From Agaricicola taiwanensis (lineage in GTDB: Bacteria; Pseudomonadota; Alphaproteobacteria; Rhizobiales; Methylopilaceae), in contig NZ_BMCP01000007.1 of NCBI RefSeq assembly GCF_014635245.1, positions 1-64,000 on the forward strand: a stretch of 64,000 bases of DNA, read 5' to 3'. Below, piece by piece: positions 8,739 through 17,927 of the stretch. Made by a program: the position numbers and the translations under genes. Below the pieces are notes generated by a model, which was not told the DNA's origin, ran no database searches, and saw only the letters and a program-made list of their open reading frames with translations. How positions within the stretch are numbered: position 1 is the first letter of the stretch; each line of letters begins with the position of its first letter.

Positions 8739-9032
8739 ATGATGTCTGCCATGAAACTCACCGCCGCCACTCTTCTCGTCCTGGGAGGTCTGTCCGCTCC
8801 CGCTCTTGCCGATGACGACGACGACCGTCGCTGCGCCTCCGTGCCCCGCGGCGAATGGCTGAGCGTTGCGGAAATCGCCAATCGCGCCAGCGCGGGTGGC
8901 TATGAGGTGCTGGGCGTGGAAAGCGACGACGGCTGCTGGGAGGTGAAGGCCTATGACCGCGACCGGCGCCGGGTCGAGGTGCACTATCACCCGGCGACCG
9001 CCGAGATGATCTATCAGGATTTCGATGATTGA
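8739..9032 (+). CDS. Second exported PepSY-like protein
   Basis: Encodes 97 residues. Three in-frame ATGs (8736, 8739, 8742) follow AAAGGAG at 8726-8732; 8739 gives a 6-nt spacing. A signal peptide (KLTAATLLVLGGLSAPALA) precedes an acidic DDDDD stretch and one PepSY-like fold (WLSVAEIANRASAGGYEVLGV, then WEVKAYDRDRRRVEVHYHP). A pair of cysteines (CAS and GCWEV) could form a disulfide in the periplasm. It is divergent from the PepSY-regulator-kinase operon, so the 113 bases between the genes carry both promoters, and the response regulator is the obvious candidate activator. Confidence 0.8.
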   Translation: MMSAMKLTAATLLVLGGLSAPALADDDDDRRCASVPRGEWLSVAEIANRASAGGYEVLGVESDDGCWEVKAYDRDRRRVEVHYHPATAEMIYQDFDD

Positions 9033-9043
9033 CGGGAAACCCT

Positions 9044-9074
9044 CCTTCGCTCTCCCCGTAGGGGAGAGCGAAGG
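9044..9074. terminator. Bidirectional hairpin between convergent genes
   Basis: A perfect 14-bp inverted repeat (9044-9057 with 9061-9074) with a 3-nt loop lies between the PepSY gene and the oppositely oriented ku. It has no T run, but position and strength suggest termination in both directions. Confidence 0.65.
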
Positions 9075-9077
9075 GAC

Positions 9078-9911
9078 CTAGCGGCCCTTGCCGCCGGCCT
9101 TGCCTCCGGACTTTCCCTTGGGGTCCGATGCCAGGCTCTTCTTCAGCGCGTCCATGATGTTGATGACGTTGCTGGGTTGGGCTTCGGCCTCCGCGGGCGC
9201 CTTTTTCACCGGGCGCTTGCGGCCCTTCTTGCGGTCGGCGATGATCTCCAGGAGCCGGCCCTGCACCGGGTCGTCCACCATTTCGGGCGTCCAGTGCTTC
9301 GTCCGCTCGTCGATGAGCTTCTTGATCATGGGCATGAGCTTGGAATCGGGTTTGGCCTCCCCGATCCCACCGAAATAGAGCGCGGGATCACGGACCTCGT
9401 CACCATAACGCAGGGTCCAGACCACGATGCCCTTGTCCCGGGGCTCCAGCATGACCGCGCGCTCACGGCGGTACATGACAAGCCGCGCGATGCCCACCAT
9501 ATCGGTCGCGGCCATGGCGTCGCGGATCACGGAAAAGGCCTCTTCCCCCACCGGGTCGTCGGGGACGAGGTAATGGGGGCGATCATACCAGACCCAGCCG
9601 ATGGAATCGCGCGGGGTGAAAATGTCGATGTCGATGGTGCGGGTGCTCTCCAAAGCCACCGCTTCCAGCTCCTCATCCTCGATCAGGATATAATCGCCTT
9701 CACCGCGCTCGTAGCCCTTGACCTCGTCATCCTCGTCCACGGGCTTACCGCTGACGCTGTCGACGTAGCGGCTGACGACCCTGTTCCCGGTCTTGCGGTT
9801 GAGGGTGTGGAAGCGCACCCGCTCGTTCTCGGTGGTGGCCGGGGTCATGGCCACGCGGCAGGTCACCAGCGAAAGCTTCAGATAACCCTTCCAGAAGGTG
9901 CGCGGCGCCAC
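9078..9911 (-). CDS. ku: Second Ku protein
   Basis: Encodes 277 residues from GTG 9911. The Ku fold is clear: APRTFWKGYLKLSLVTC at the N-terminus, VRFHTLNRKTGNRVV, VDSVSGKPVDEDDEVKGYE and DYILIEDEE. It ends in a Lys/Gly-rich tail. The frame can be extended to ATG 9971, but a perfect EcfG promoter (9968-9944) would start transcription near 9936, inside that extension, and Ku homologues begin at the APR motif; GTG 9911 is therefore preferred. The protein should bind DNA ends and work with LigD, perhaps as a heterodimer or under different conditions from the first Ku. It stands alone, without its own ligase. Confidence 0.9.
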   Translation of the reverse strand: MAPRTFWKGYLKLSLVTCRVAMTPATTENERVRFHTLNRKTGNRVVSRYVDSVSGKPVDEDDEVKGYERGEGDYILIEDEELEAVALESTRTIDIDIFTPRDSIGWVWYDRPHYLVPDDPVGEEAFSVIRDAMAATDMVGIARLVMYRRERAVMLEPRDKGIVVWTLRYGDEVRDPALYFGGIGEAKPDSKLMPMIKKLIDERTKHWTPEMVDDPVQGRLLEIIADRKKGRKRPVKKAPAEAEAQPSNVINIMDALKKSLASDPKGKSGGKAGGKGR

Positions 9912-9943
9912 GGATGCCCCATCACGAATGATTGCTTCTCCCG

Positions 9944-9968
9944 AACGTCCGACATCTTTGATTGTTCC
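9944..9968 (-). promoter_or_regulatory. EcfG stress promoter of the second ku (perfect)
   Basis: Read on the minus strand, GGAAC (9968-9964), a 16-nt spacer and CGTT (9947-9944) match the consensus exactly. The predicted start of transcription, about 8-10 nt past CGTT, leaves a leader of about 25 nt to the GTG at 9911. Confidence 0.75.
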
Positions 9969-9990
9969 CATGCTGTGCTAGACTACACTT

Positions 9991-10530
9991 ATGAGAATCA
10001 AACGTGTCGGCCGCGTCACGGCGGAGGAAATCGCCGACATCGACGCCTCTTTTGATGTGATCTACGAAGCGATGCCACCCTTCGACGGGCCACGGCTTCA
10101 GCGGATCGAACCGGTATCGCCCTATCGGAAGATCTATACGCCCGATCCTGAGGATCAGGAGCAGGACGGCGACAAGCTGCTCGCGGTTGCCGAGGGCGGT
10201 GGAGGCCGCACCTGCGGATATCTTCGGGTATCGCGAGGCTGGAACGGCTTCGCTGTGGTCGAGGACATCGTGGTGGACCGCGACAGCCGCCGCTCCGAGC
10301 TCGGGCGGCTTCTGATGGATGAGGCCAGGCGCTGGGCAAGGGACGAAGGGCTGGCGGGTATCCGGCTGGAAACCCAGAGCAACAATGTTCCGGCCTGCAT
10401 GTTCTACCAGGCGTATGGCTTTATGCTCGGCGGTTCTGATCGCCATCTTTATGCGGCGCTCGGAGAGAGCCGCCGCGAGACCGCGCTCTTCTGGTACTAT
10501 TTCCTCCCGGGCGTGCTGCCGGCGGCGTGA
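9991..10530 (+). CDS. GNAT acetyltransferase, streptothricin-acetyltransferase-like
   Basis: Encodes 179 residues with a GNAT core: VVEDIVVDRDSRRSELGRLL is the beta4 strand and acetyl-CoA pyrophosphate loop, although its R-x-x-G-x-G/A signature is degenerate. The next stretch, WARDEGLAGIRLETQSNN, then ACMFYQAYGF and the C-terminal ALFWYYFL closely follow the streptothricin/nourseothricin acetyltransferase (Sat) pattern. Those enzymes inactivate streptothricin by acetylating its beta-lysine; whether this one does is unknown. The ATG has no obvious ribosome-binding site. Its start is only 19 nt from the alternative ku ATG, but the real ku start is farther away. The gene stands alone. Confidence 0.75.
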   Translation: MRIKRVGRVTAEEIADIDASFDVIYEAMPPFDGPRLQRIEPVSPYRKIYTPDPEDQEQDGDKLLAVAEGGGGRTCGYLRVSRGWNGFAVVEDIVVDRDSRRSELGRLLMDEARRWARDEGLAGIRLETQSNNVPACMFYQAYGFMLGGSDRHLYAALGESRRETALFWYYFLPGVLPAA

Positions 10531-10659
10531 GGCCAGGGCTTCCCGTCAAAGCCATTCCATAAAATAGTCATCTTCCGGTCAGCTTCTTATTGCCGCGGAG
10601 CACCCGGAACATATGTGGATTCCGTAAAGCCATGGGTGCGGTGGCGGCCGGAGTTGCTC

Positions 10660-13083
10660 ATGAACCTGTTGCAGCAAAATGTCTGGCCATCAGGCGGCGG
10701 CGAAATGGGCGCCCTGACCCGTGCGCGGGACTGGAGCGCAACCAAGCTCGGCCCCAGCGAAAATTGGCCGTCACATCTGAAAAGCACGCTTGACGGCATG
10801 CTCGCCACCGCACTTCCCTGCACGCTGCTGTGGGGGCGGGATGCCATCGTCTTCTACAATGACGCAGCGCGGGAACTGATGGGGGATCGCCACCCCAAGG
10901 CGTTCGGTCAGCCCATCGCCGGCATGAGGATCGATCTCAGGGCCGATTGGGCGAGCGTGGTGGAGCGGGTCTGGCGGGGCGAAACCGTGATGATCGAGGA
11001 CCAGCCCTATCGCCTTGGGAAGGGCGACAATGAGCGCCACTCCTGGTTCACCCACTACGTCAGTCCTTTGCGTGATGGGAAAGGCGAGATCATCGCCATG
11101 TGGGCAATCTCGGTCGATACCACAGCCCGTGTGGACGCCGAACGCCAGCGCAACAGCATCGAGATGGCGCTGCGCGACAGCGAAGAGCGCCACGCTTTCC
11201 TGCTGAAGCTCAGCGACGCCTTGCGGCCCCTGAACAGTTCCGCCGCCGTGCAGGAGACCGCCACCCGTATCCTGGGCGAGCATCTCGGCGCGTCGCGGGC
11301 CTGCTATGCGGAGATGCTGCCCGGTGACAGCGATTTCATCGTCGAGCGCGATTATCACATACCGCAGGTGCCGAGCATCGCCGGCCGCCACGGGCTCAGT
11401 GATTTCGGGCAGCAGCTGCTTGTCCGCTTCCGGGCCGGCGAGACGGTGGTGGTGGACGATATCCGCGTCGAGCCCATGTTCAATGACGTGGAGCGCACGG
11501 CCTATGAATACCTCCTGATCCGGGCCTTTGTGCTGGTGCCGCTGGTGAAGGAAGGGCAGCTGGTGGCAATGCTGAGCGTCCATGGCTCGGGGCCCCGCCA
11601 CTGGACGGCGGCAGAAATCGCGCTGGTCGAGGACACCGCGGAGCGCACCTGGGCAGCGTTGGAGGTAGCCCGTGCCGAGGCCGCCCTCAGGAATAGCGAG
11701 GAGCGCTTCCGGCTGATGGCGGATGCGGTGCCCCAGATCGTCTGGGTCACCGACTTTCAGGGCAAGGTGCAGTTCTTCAACCAGCAATGGTTCGATTACA
11801 CCGGCAGCTCGCCGGATCAGACCGCGACACCCGAGGTCTTCAGCAGCTACATCCATCCCGATGACATCGAGGCGACGAGGTCAGCGTTCGACGTGGCGCG
11901 CTGGACCGGCGGCATCTATCGCACCGAACATCGCCTTCGCGGCGCGGACGGGACCTATCGCTGGTTCCTGGTGCGCGCGCAGCCCTATCGCGATCCGGTC
12001 ACCGGAGTGATCTCGCAGTGGTTCGGTGCCTCGGTCGATATTCATGAACACCGCGCGGCGGAGGCGCGCCTTCGCAAGAGCGAGGAACGCTTCCAGCAAT
12101 TCGGCAACGCCTCATCCAATGTGTTGTGGATCCGAGACGCCAAGAGCCTGCAGTGGATCTATCTGACACCCGCGTTCGAGACGATCTATGGCCTGACGCG
12201 GGAAGAGGCGCTCAAGGGCGACAACTTCCAGCTCTGGCAGGATCTGATCCTGCCCGAGGATCGCGACAGGGCCATCAGCAATGTGCGACGCGTGGTGGCG
12301 GGTGAAAGCGTCACGTTCGAATACCGGATCCGCCGGCCCTCAAACGGAGAGATTCGCTGGCTCCGCGACACCGATTTCCCGCTGCTCGACGACGAGGGGC
12401 GGTTGCAAAGCGTCGGCGGGATCGGTCACGACATCACCGACACCCATGAGACCAACGATCGGCTGCAGGCGCTTGTCATGGAACTTCAGCACCGGACGCG
12501 CAACCTCATGGGTCTCGTCGGCTCGCTGTCGGACAAGACCCTGGAAAATGTCTCATCACTGGAAGAGTTCGGGCAGCGATTCAGGGACCGGCTGGGGGTG
12601 CTCTCGCGAGCCAACAACCTGCTTGCCCACGTTGACCGTGGTGGGGACGTCACCTTCGATCAGGTTCTCGACGGAGAGCTTGAGGCCGTCGGAGCTCTCG
12701 ACGAACCGTTGGGACAGCGTGTTCGTCGCGAGGGCCCCCCGGGTGTGGTCTTGCCGGCCACCGGCGTGCAGGCGCTGGCCCTGGCGCTGAATGAATTGGC
12801 AAGCAACGCGCTGCGCCACGGAGCACTTGCCCATGAAAGCGGCGGCGTCGATATCCGCTGGCGTGTGGAACAGGACGGAAATGGCGCCCGTTTGATCCTG
12901 GTCTGGAAGGAAACCGGCGTCGCCATCCCGCAGGAGAAGCGGGAAGGCTACGGCCACGAGATCATCGGGAAGGCGCTGCCCTATCAGCTTCGGGCCGAAA
13001 CGCGCCTGCGCTTCGACGAGGACGGTATCTTTTGCTCCATCGTGCTTCCCCTGAACCCCCGGATCGCCCGGCATGACGCGTGA
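10660..13083 (+). CDS. PAS/GAF HWE-family histidine kinase
   Basis: Encodes 807 residues from ATG 10660, which is preceded by CCGGAG at 10649; GTG 10615 is the upstream alternative. Domains in order: PAS (about 30-150), GAF (about 180-345), PAS (about 350-475), PAS (about 480-610), then an HWE kinase core with H611 in MELQHRTRNLMGLV, the asparagine box ALNELASNALRHGAL, the WKETG motif and GYGHEII. There are no membrane segments, so it is cytosolic. HWE kinases in this order often feed the general stress response. The receiver gene at 13073 overlaps its 3' end and is the likely partner. Confidence 0.92.
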   Translation: MNLLQQNVWPSGGGEMGALTRARDWSATKLGPSENWPSHLKSTLDGMLATALPCTLLWGRDAIVFYNDAARELMGDRHPKAFGQPIAGMRIDLRADWASVVERVWRGETVMIEDQPYRLGKGDNERHSWFTHYVSPLRDGKGEIIAMWAISVDTTARVDAERQRNSIEMALRDSEERHAFLLKLSDALRPLNSSAAVQETATRILGEHLGASRACYAEMLPGDSDFIVERDYHIPQVPSIAGRHGLSDFGQQLLVRFRAGETVVVDDIRVEPMFNDVERTAYEYLLIRAFVLVPLVKEGQLVAMLSVHGSGPRHWTAAEIALVEDTAERTWAALEVARAEAALRNSEERFRLMADAVPQIVWVTDFQGKVQFFNQQWFDYTGSSPDQTATPEVFSSYIHPDDIEATRSAFDVARWTGGIYRTEHRLRGADGTYRWFLVRAQPYRDPVTGVISQWFGASVDIHEHRAAEARLRKSEERFQQFGNASSNVLWIRDAKSLQWIYLTPAFETIYGLTREEALKGDNFQLWQDLILPEDRDRAISNVRRVVAGESVTFEYRIRRPSNGEIRWLRDTDFPLLDDEGRLQSVGGIGHDITDTHETNDRLQALVMELQHRTRNLMGLVGSLSDKTLENVSSLEEFGQRFRDRLGVLSRANNLLAHVDRGGDVTFDQVLDGELEAVGALDEPLGQRVRREGPPGVVLPATGVQALALALNELASNALRHGALAHESGGVDIRWRVEQDGNGARLILVWKETGVAIPQEKREGYGHEIIGKALPYQLRAETRLRFDEDGIFCSIVLPLNPRIARHDA

Positions 13084-13426
13084 GTTAAGACGTAGCCGGG
13101 TTCTTGTGGTCGAGGATGAATATATCCTGGCGTGCGAGTTGCAGCAGCATTTGGAGGGGGCGGGAGCCGAGGTTGTGGGCCCCGCGGCGACGGTGGATGC
13201 GGCTCTTTCGCTTCTGGCGGTCCATGCCGTCGACCGCGCCATCGTGGATATCAGGCTCGGCCGCGACATGGCCTATCCGGTGGCCGATGAATTGAGGGCG
13301 CGCGGGATCCCCTTCGTCTTCTTCACCGGATATGAGCCCGAGGCCATTCCCTCAGCCTATGCCGATGTGTTCCGCGGGGATAAGCCGCTGAACTTCAACG
13401 AGCTGACGCGCGCGCTGTTTGCCTGA
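13073..13426 (+). CDS. Stand-alone receiver, FATGUY-like
   Basis: Encodes 117 residues, a single receiver without output domain. The acidic pocket is VVEDE, the phosphoacceptor is D59 in IVDIRLG, and FFTGYE matches the FAT GUY-type receivers usually paired with HWE kinases. The conserved lysine lies in RGDKPLN. Overlap of 11 nt with the kinase gene indicates translational coupling. It probably acts as a phosphate sink or relay for the kinase. Confidence 0.9.
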   Translation: MTRELRRSRVLVVEDEYILACELQQHLEGAGAEVVGPAATVDAALSLLAVHAVDRAIVDIRLGRDMAYPVADELRARGIPFVFFTGYEPEAIPSAYADVFRGDKPLNFNELTRALFA

Positions 13427-13434
13427 TGTCCATG

Positions 13435-13469
13435 GCCTGATACTCGCGGGCCCGCCGCGAGTATCAGGC
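13435..13469. terminator. Strong hairpin between convergent genes
   Basis: A perfect 15-bp stem (13435-13449 with 13455-13469) with a 5-nt loop separates the receiver gene from the oppositely oriented SDR gene. It lacks a T run and probably serves both. Confidence 0.7.
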
Positions 13470-13476
13470 GCTATGG

Positions 13477-14349
13477 CTACAGCATGGGCCGGCCCCCCGT
13501 GACGGGCACGATGGCGCCGGTGACGTAGCTGCTTTCCTCGGAAGCGAGCATCACATAGGCGGGGGCGAGTTCTGCCGGCTGTCCGGCGCGGCCGAGCGGG
13601 GTGTTCTTGCCGAAGTTCTTCACAGCTTCTTCCGGCATGGTGGACGGAATGAGCGGGGTCCAGATCGGGCCCGGCGCCACGGCGTTCACCCTTACGCCCT
13701 TCTCGGCCACCAGCTGCGCCAGCCCTGCGGTGAAATTGGCGATGGCGCCTTTGGTGGTGGCATAGGCCAGCAGCGAGGGCGATGGATCATCGGCATTGAT
13801 CGAGGCCGTGTTGATGATGGTGCTGCCGGGCGGCATGTGCTTGAGCGCTGCCTGGGACAGATAGAACATCGAATGGATGTTGGTGCGGAAGGTCTTGTCC
13901 CACTCCTCCGCCGTGATGTCCTCGATGCTCTCAAAGCTCGCCTGATGGGCGGCATTGTTGACGAGGATATCGATGTGACCCAGTTCCTTCACGGCCCGGT
14001 CGATGATGTCGCGGCAGTGGGCCTCATCCTGAATGTCGCCCGGTACCACCACGGCCTTGCGGCCGGCTTCCTTGACCCAGCGCGCGGTTTCATCGGCATC
14101 GTCGTGCTCGTCGAGATAGGAAATCAGCACGTCGGCACCTTCACGCGCGAAGGCGATGGCGACGGCCCGACCGATGCCGCTGTCGCCGCCGGTGATGACG
14201 GCGGCGCGGCCCTCGAGGCGACCGCTGCCTTCATAGCTCTCCTCGCCATGATCTGGCTTGGGCATCATGGCATCGGTGTCACCCGGCATGGGCTGCTGCT
14301 GCGGCGTCTGCGGCGGTTGCGGATATTTCTTGCGTGGATCTTGAAGCAT
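13477..14349 (-). CDS. Stress-type SDR oxidoreductase (YghA/YdaD-like)
   Basis: Encodes 290 residues. A Pro/Gln-rich N-terminus (KKYPQPPQTPQQQPMPG) precedes a classical short-chain dehydrogenase: TGGDSGIGRA binds the nucleotide, then LVNNAA, the serine in NTASINA, YATTK catalytic Tyr and Lys, and GPIWTPL. This long-N-terminus group (Bacillus YdaD, E. coli YghA) is often stress induced. Start ATG 14349 has GGAGAGA before it; the frame continues upstream without support. An EcfG-like promoter lies about 80 nt upstream. Substrate unknown. A paralogue-like SDR sits at 57337. Confidence 0.9.
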   Translation of the reverse strand: MLQDPRKKYPQPPQTPQQQPMPGDTDAMMPKPDHGEESYEGSGRLEGRAAVITGGDSGIGRAVAIAFAREGADVLISYLDEHDDADETARWVKEAGRKAVVVPGDIQDEAHCRDIIDRAVKELGHIDILVNNAAHQASFESIEDITAEEWDKTFRTNIHSMFYLSQAALKHMPPGSTIINTASINADDPSPSLLAYATTKGAIANFTAGLAQLVAEKGVRVNAVAPGPIWTPLIPSTMPEEAVKNFGKNTPLGRAGQPAELAPAYVMLASEESSYVTGAIVPVTGGRPML

Positions 14350-14430
14350 GGGTCTCTCCGAGCTGAAAACCGGGTCGTGGCTCTGCGCGCGGCAGGCCGG
14401 AGCCGAATGGTCGGTGGTCATGCACAGAGC

Positions 14431-14455
14431 AACTAGAAGCCCATCCATCAGTTCC
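14431..14455 (-). promoter_or_regulatory. EcfG-like promoter of the SDR (one mismatch)
   Basis: Minus strand: GGAAC (14455-14451), a 16-nt spacer, then AGTT (14434-14431) instead of CGTT. The same AGTT variant occurs at 33698. Confidence 0.5.
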
Positions 14456-14588
14456 ATCGGTGAGACGAATGAGGATCCGGGCGCCGGCGTGTATGTGCCG
14501 GCGCTGCCGACAGCATCTGCGTCAGCAGCGCTTGCGCCCAAAATCTGACGAGACGCAGCAGGGCCGCGCCTCGCCTATTGTGTGATGT

Positions 14589-15269
14589 TCAAGCCAGAAC
14601 AACCAACGGCGAGCCGAAACGGACCCGCTGGTAGAGGTCGACGATGTCCTGATTGAGCAATCTCACGCAGCCCGATGAAACGGCCTTGCCGATCGTCTCC
14701 GGATGGCTCGTTCCGTGCAGGCGATAAAGCGTGTCGCGGTTTCCTTCATGGACGTAGAAGGCCCGTGCGCCCAAGGCGTTGTCGATCCCGGGTGGCTGTC
14801 CCTGTCTCCATCTCGCGAGCTCCGGTTGCCGGGCTATCATGGACTCCGGTGGAGTCCAGACAGGCCATTCGCGGCCATAAGCGATGTGGGCGCGTCCGGA
14901 CCACTCGAAGCCCGCCTTGCCGATGCCGACACCGTATCGCATGGCGGTTCCGCCGTCCTGAACATGGTAGAGATGGCGCTGCGCAGGATCGACGATCACT
15001 GTGCCCGGTTTCTCCGACGTCGGATAATCCACCACCTGCCGGTAAAACCGGGGCTCCAGCTTGGTGAGGTCCACGGCAGGGATGGGAAACCTCTCCTCCG
15101 GCATGGCCCTGTACATAAGCCGGGCGTGATCAGGAATGGACGTGGGCGGCACTTCATCAGGACGCCGCGGCGGGGGTGGTACAGCGGCGCAACCTGCCAT
15201 GGACAGGGTGAGAAGACTGCCCAGGGAAGCCAGAACGGCCCGGCGGTCAGGATTTACGGTGAGTTTCAT
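14589..15269 (-). CDS. L,D-transpeptidase lipoprotein (YkuD)
   Basis: Encodes 226 residues. A signal sequence ends in the lipobox LSMAGC, so it is probably anchored in a membrane facing the periplasm. The YkuD catalytic motif is complete: H185 (HGTSHPETIG) and SSGC with nucleophile C201 followed by VR. Such enzymes form 3-3 peptidoglycan cross-links or attach proteins to peptidoglycan. The nearest upstream element on the same strand is a tandem glycine riboswitch (15524-15702) with a terminator about 176 nt before this start. Glycine replaces alanine in the wall when in excess, so control of a wall enzyme by glycine is plausible. Whether the transcript reads through is untested. Confidence 0.9.
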   Translation of the reverse strand: MKLTVNPDRRAVLASLGSLLTLSMAGCAAVPPPPRRPDEVPPTSIPDHARLMYRAMPEERFPIPAVDLTKLEPRFYRQVVDYPTSEKPGTVIVDPAQRHLYHVQDGGTAMRYGVGIGKAGFEWSGRAHIAYGREWPVWTPPESMIARQPELARWRQGQPPGIDNALGARAFYVHEGNRDTLYRLHGTSHPETIGKAVSSGCVRLLNQDIVDLYQRVRFGSPLVVLA

Positions 15270-15444
15270 CGATGTCTCAACTGGTCGGACTCAGCCGAGG
15301 TCGCACTGCCTCGTCCGGAATGTTCATCCAGCGGGCAGCGTTGATCGGCGTGTTGGGATTGCCCCTCGCGCAGCAGCGCTCCGCAGAGTCTCTGAGGTGA
15401 AGTGCCGAGCTCGCTATCGCAGGGGGGACGTGTGGCGAGGAAAA

Positions 15445-15480
15445 AAGCCGCCAACTCGGCGGTCAGATACTCAAATTCAT
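15445..15480 (-). terminator. Terminator in the riboswitch expression platform
   Basis: Minus strand: CCGCC, a GAGTT loop and GGCGG (15462-15448), followed by C and six T residues (15446-15441 region). The stem begins immediately after the TGA of a very short ORF (15465-15463). Confidence 0.6.
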
Positions 15481-15504
15481 TTGGCTCTCCAGAGGCTTGC
15501 GCAT
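15463..15504 (-). CDS. Possible riboswitch leader peptide
   Basis: A 13-codon frame, MRKPLESQMNLSI, ends at TGA 15465-15463. An internal ATG (15480) preceded by TGGAGAG would give only MNLSI. The stop codon abuts the terminator stem, and the internal ribosome-binding site lies in the sequence that can compete with P1 of the second glycine aptamer. It may be a leader peptide linking translation to termination, or chance. Confidence 0.25.
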   Translation of the reverse strand: MRKPLESQMNLSI

Positions 15505-15523
15505 GAAACCTACATGCGTACCC

Positions 15524-15702
15524 CCTCTGTCATTGGCCTGAGAGTTTCGTTGCACCCTTGTGCGGGGCGCGAACTTACACCGTCGGCGGGAGCGGATGCT
15601 CCACTTTCCAGAGTGTTGACTGAGGCGAGCGGTCCGGGTGCCTGAGAGTTTCCGGGGCGGTTGCTCCTTCGGCGGCCGGCACCGCCGACTCTCTCCCGCT
15701 CG
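15524..15702 (-). ncRNA. Tandem glycine riboswitch (gcvT type)
   Basis: Read on the minus strand, aptamer 1 spans 15702-15626: a CGAGCG/CGCTCG P1, GGGAGAG, the conserved core GCCGAAGGAGCAACCG, then GAAACTCTCAGGCACC. Aptamer 2 spans 15613-15524: CTCTGG/CAGAGG P1, a diverged core around CCGACGGTGTAAG, and a second CTCTCAGGCC with ACAGAGG. The two-aptamer layout with a short linker is the classic cooperative glycine sensor. Downstream, CCTCTGG (15495-15489) repeats the 5' strand of aptamer 2 P1 and can compete for its 3' strand. No gcv gene follows; the next gene on this strand is the L,D-transpeptidase. The rest of 15270-15871 holds no credible gene beyond the short leader ORF. Confidence 0.88.
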
Positions 15703-15871
15703 TCTCCGGAGACCATGGGTGCTCATCTGGGGCTAAAATGTGATCGTGCACCTACGCCGCTAGTCGGGCCCCGGAAGTGTGGCAATTCTGACACTAAACC
15801 CGTCGCGAGTTCAGGGATGGTAAGTCCAGCGTCGATCGTCGCAGAAGCAGGCGTTGCCGCGCTGCGCCGAT

Positions 15872-16154
<283 letters not shown>

Positions 16155-16235
16155 TCGGCATCCCTGAGAATCGTCGAGGACCGAGGCGGAGCGCTGCACG
16201 CACCCCGCCACGGATTGTTGGTCAGGCTTTTCAAA

Positions 16236-17927
<1,692 letters not shown>

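Noticed and set aside
10606-10626. GGAAC upstream of the HWE kinase
   Set aside because: No CGTT-like element occurs 16-17 nt downstream.
15266-15454. 62-codon ORF between the riboswitch terminator and the L,D-transpeptidase gene
   Set aside because: It starts at a TTG within the terminator stem, has no ribosome-binding site and no recognisable sequence.
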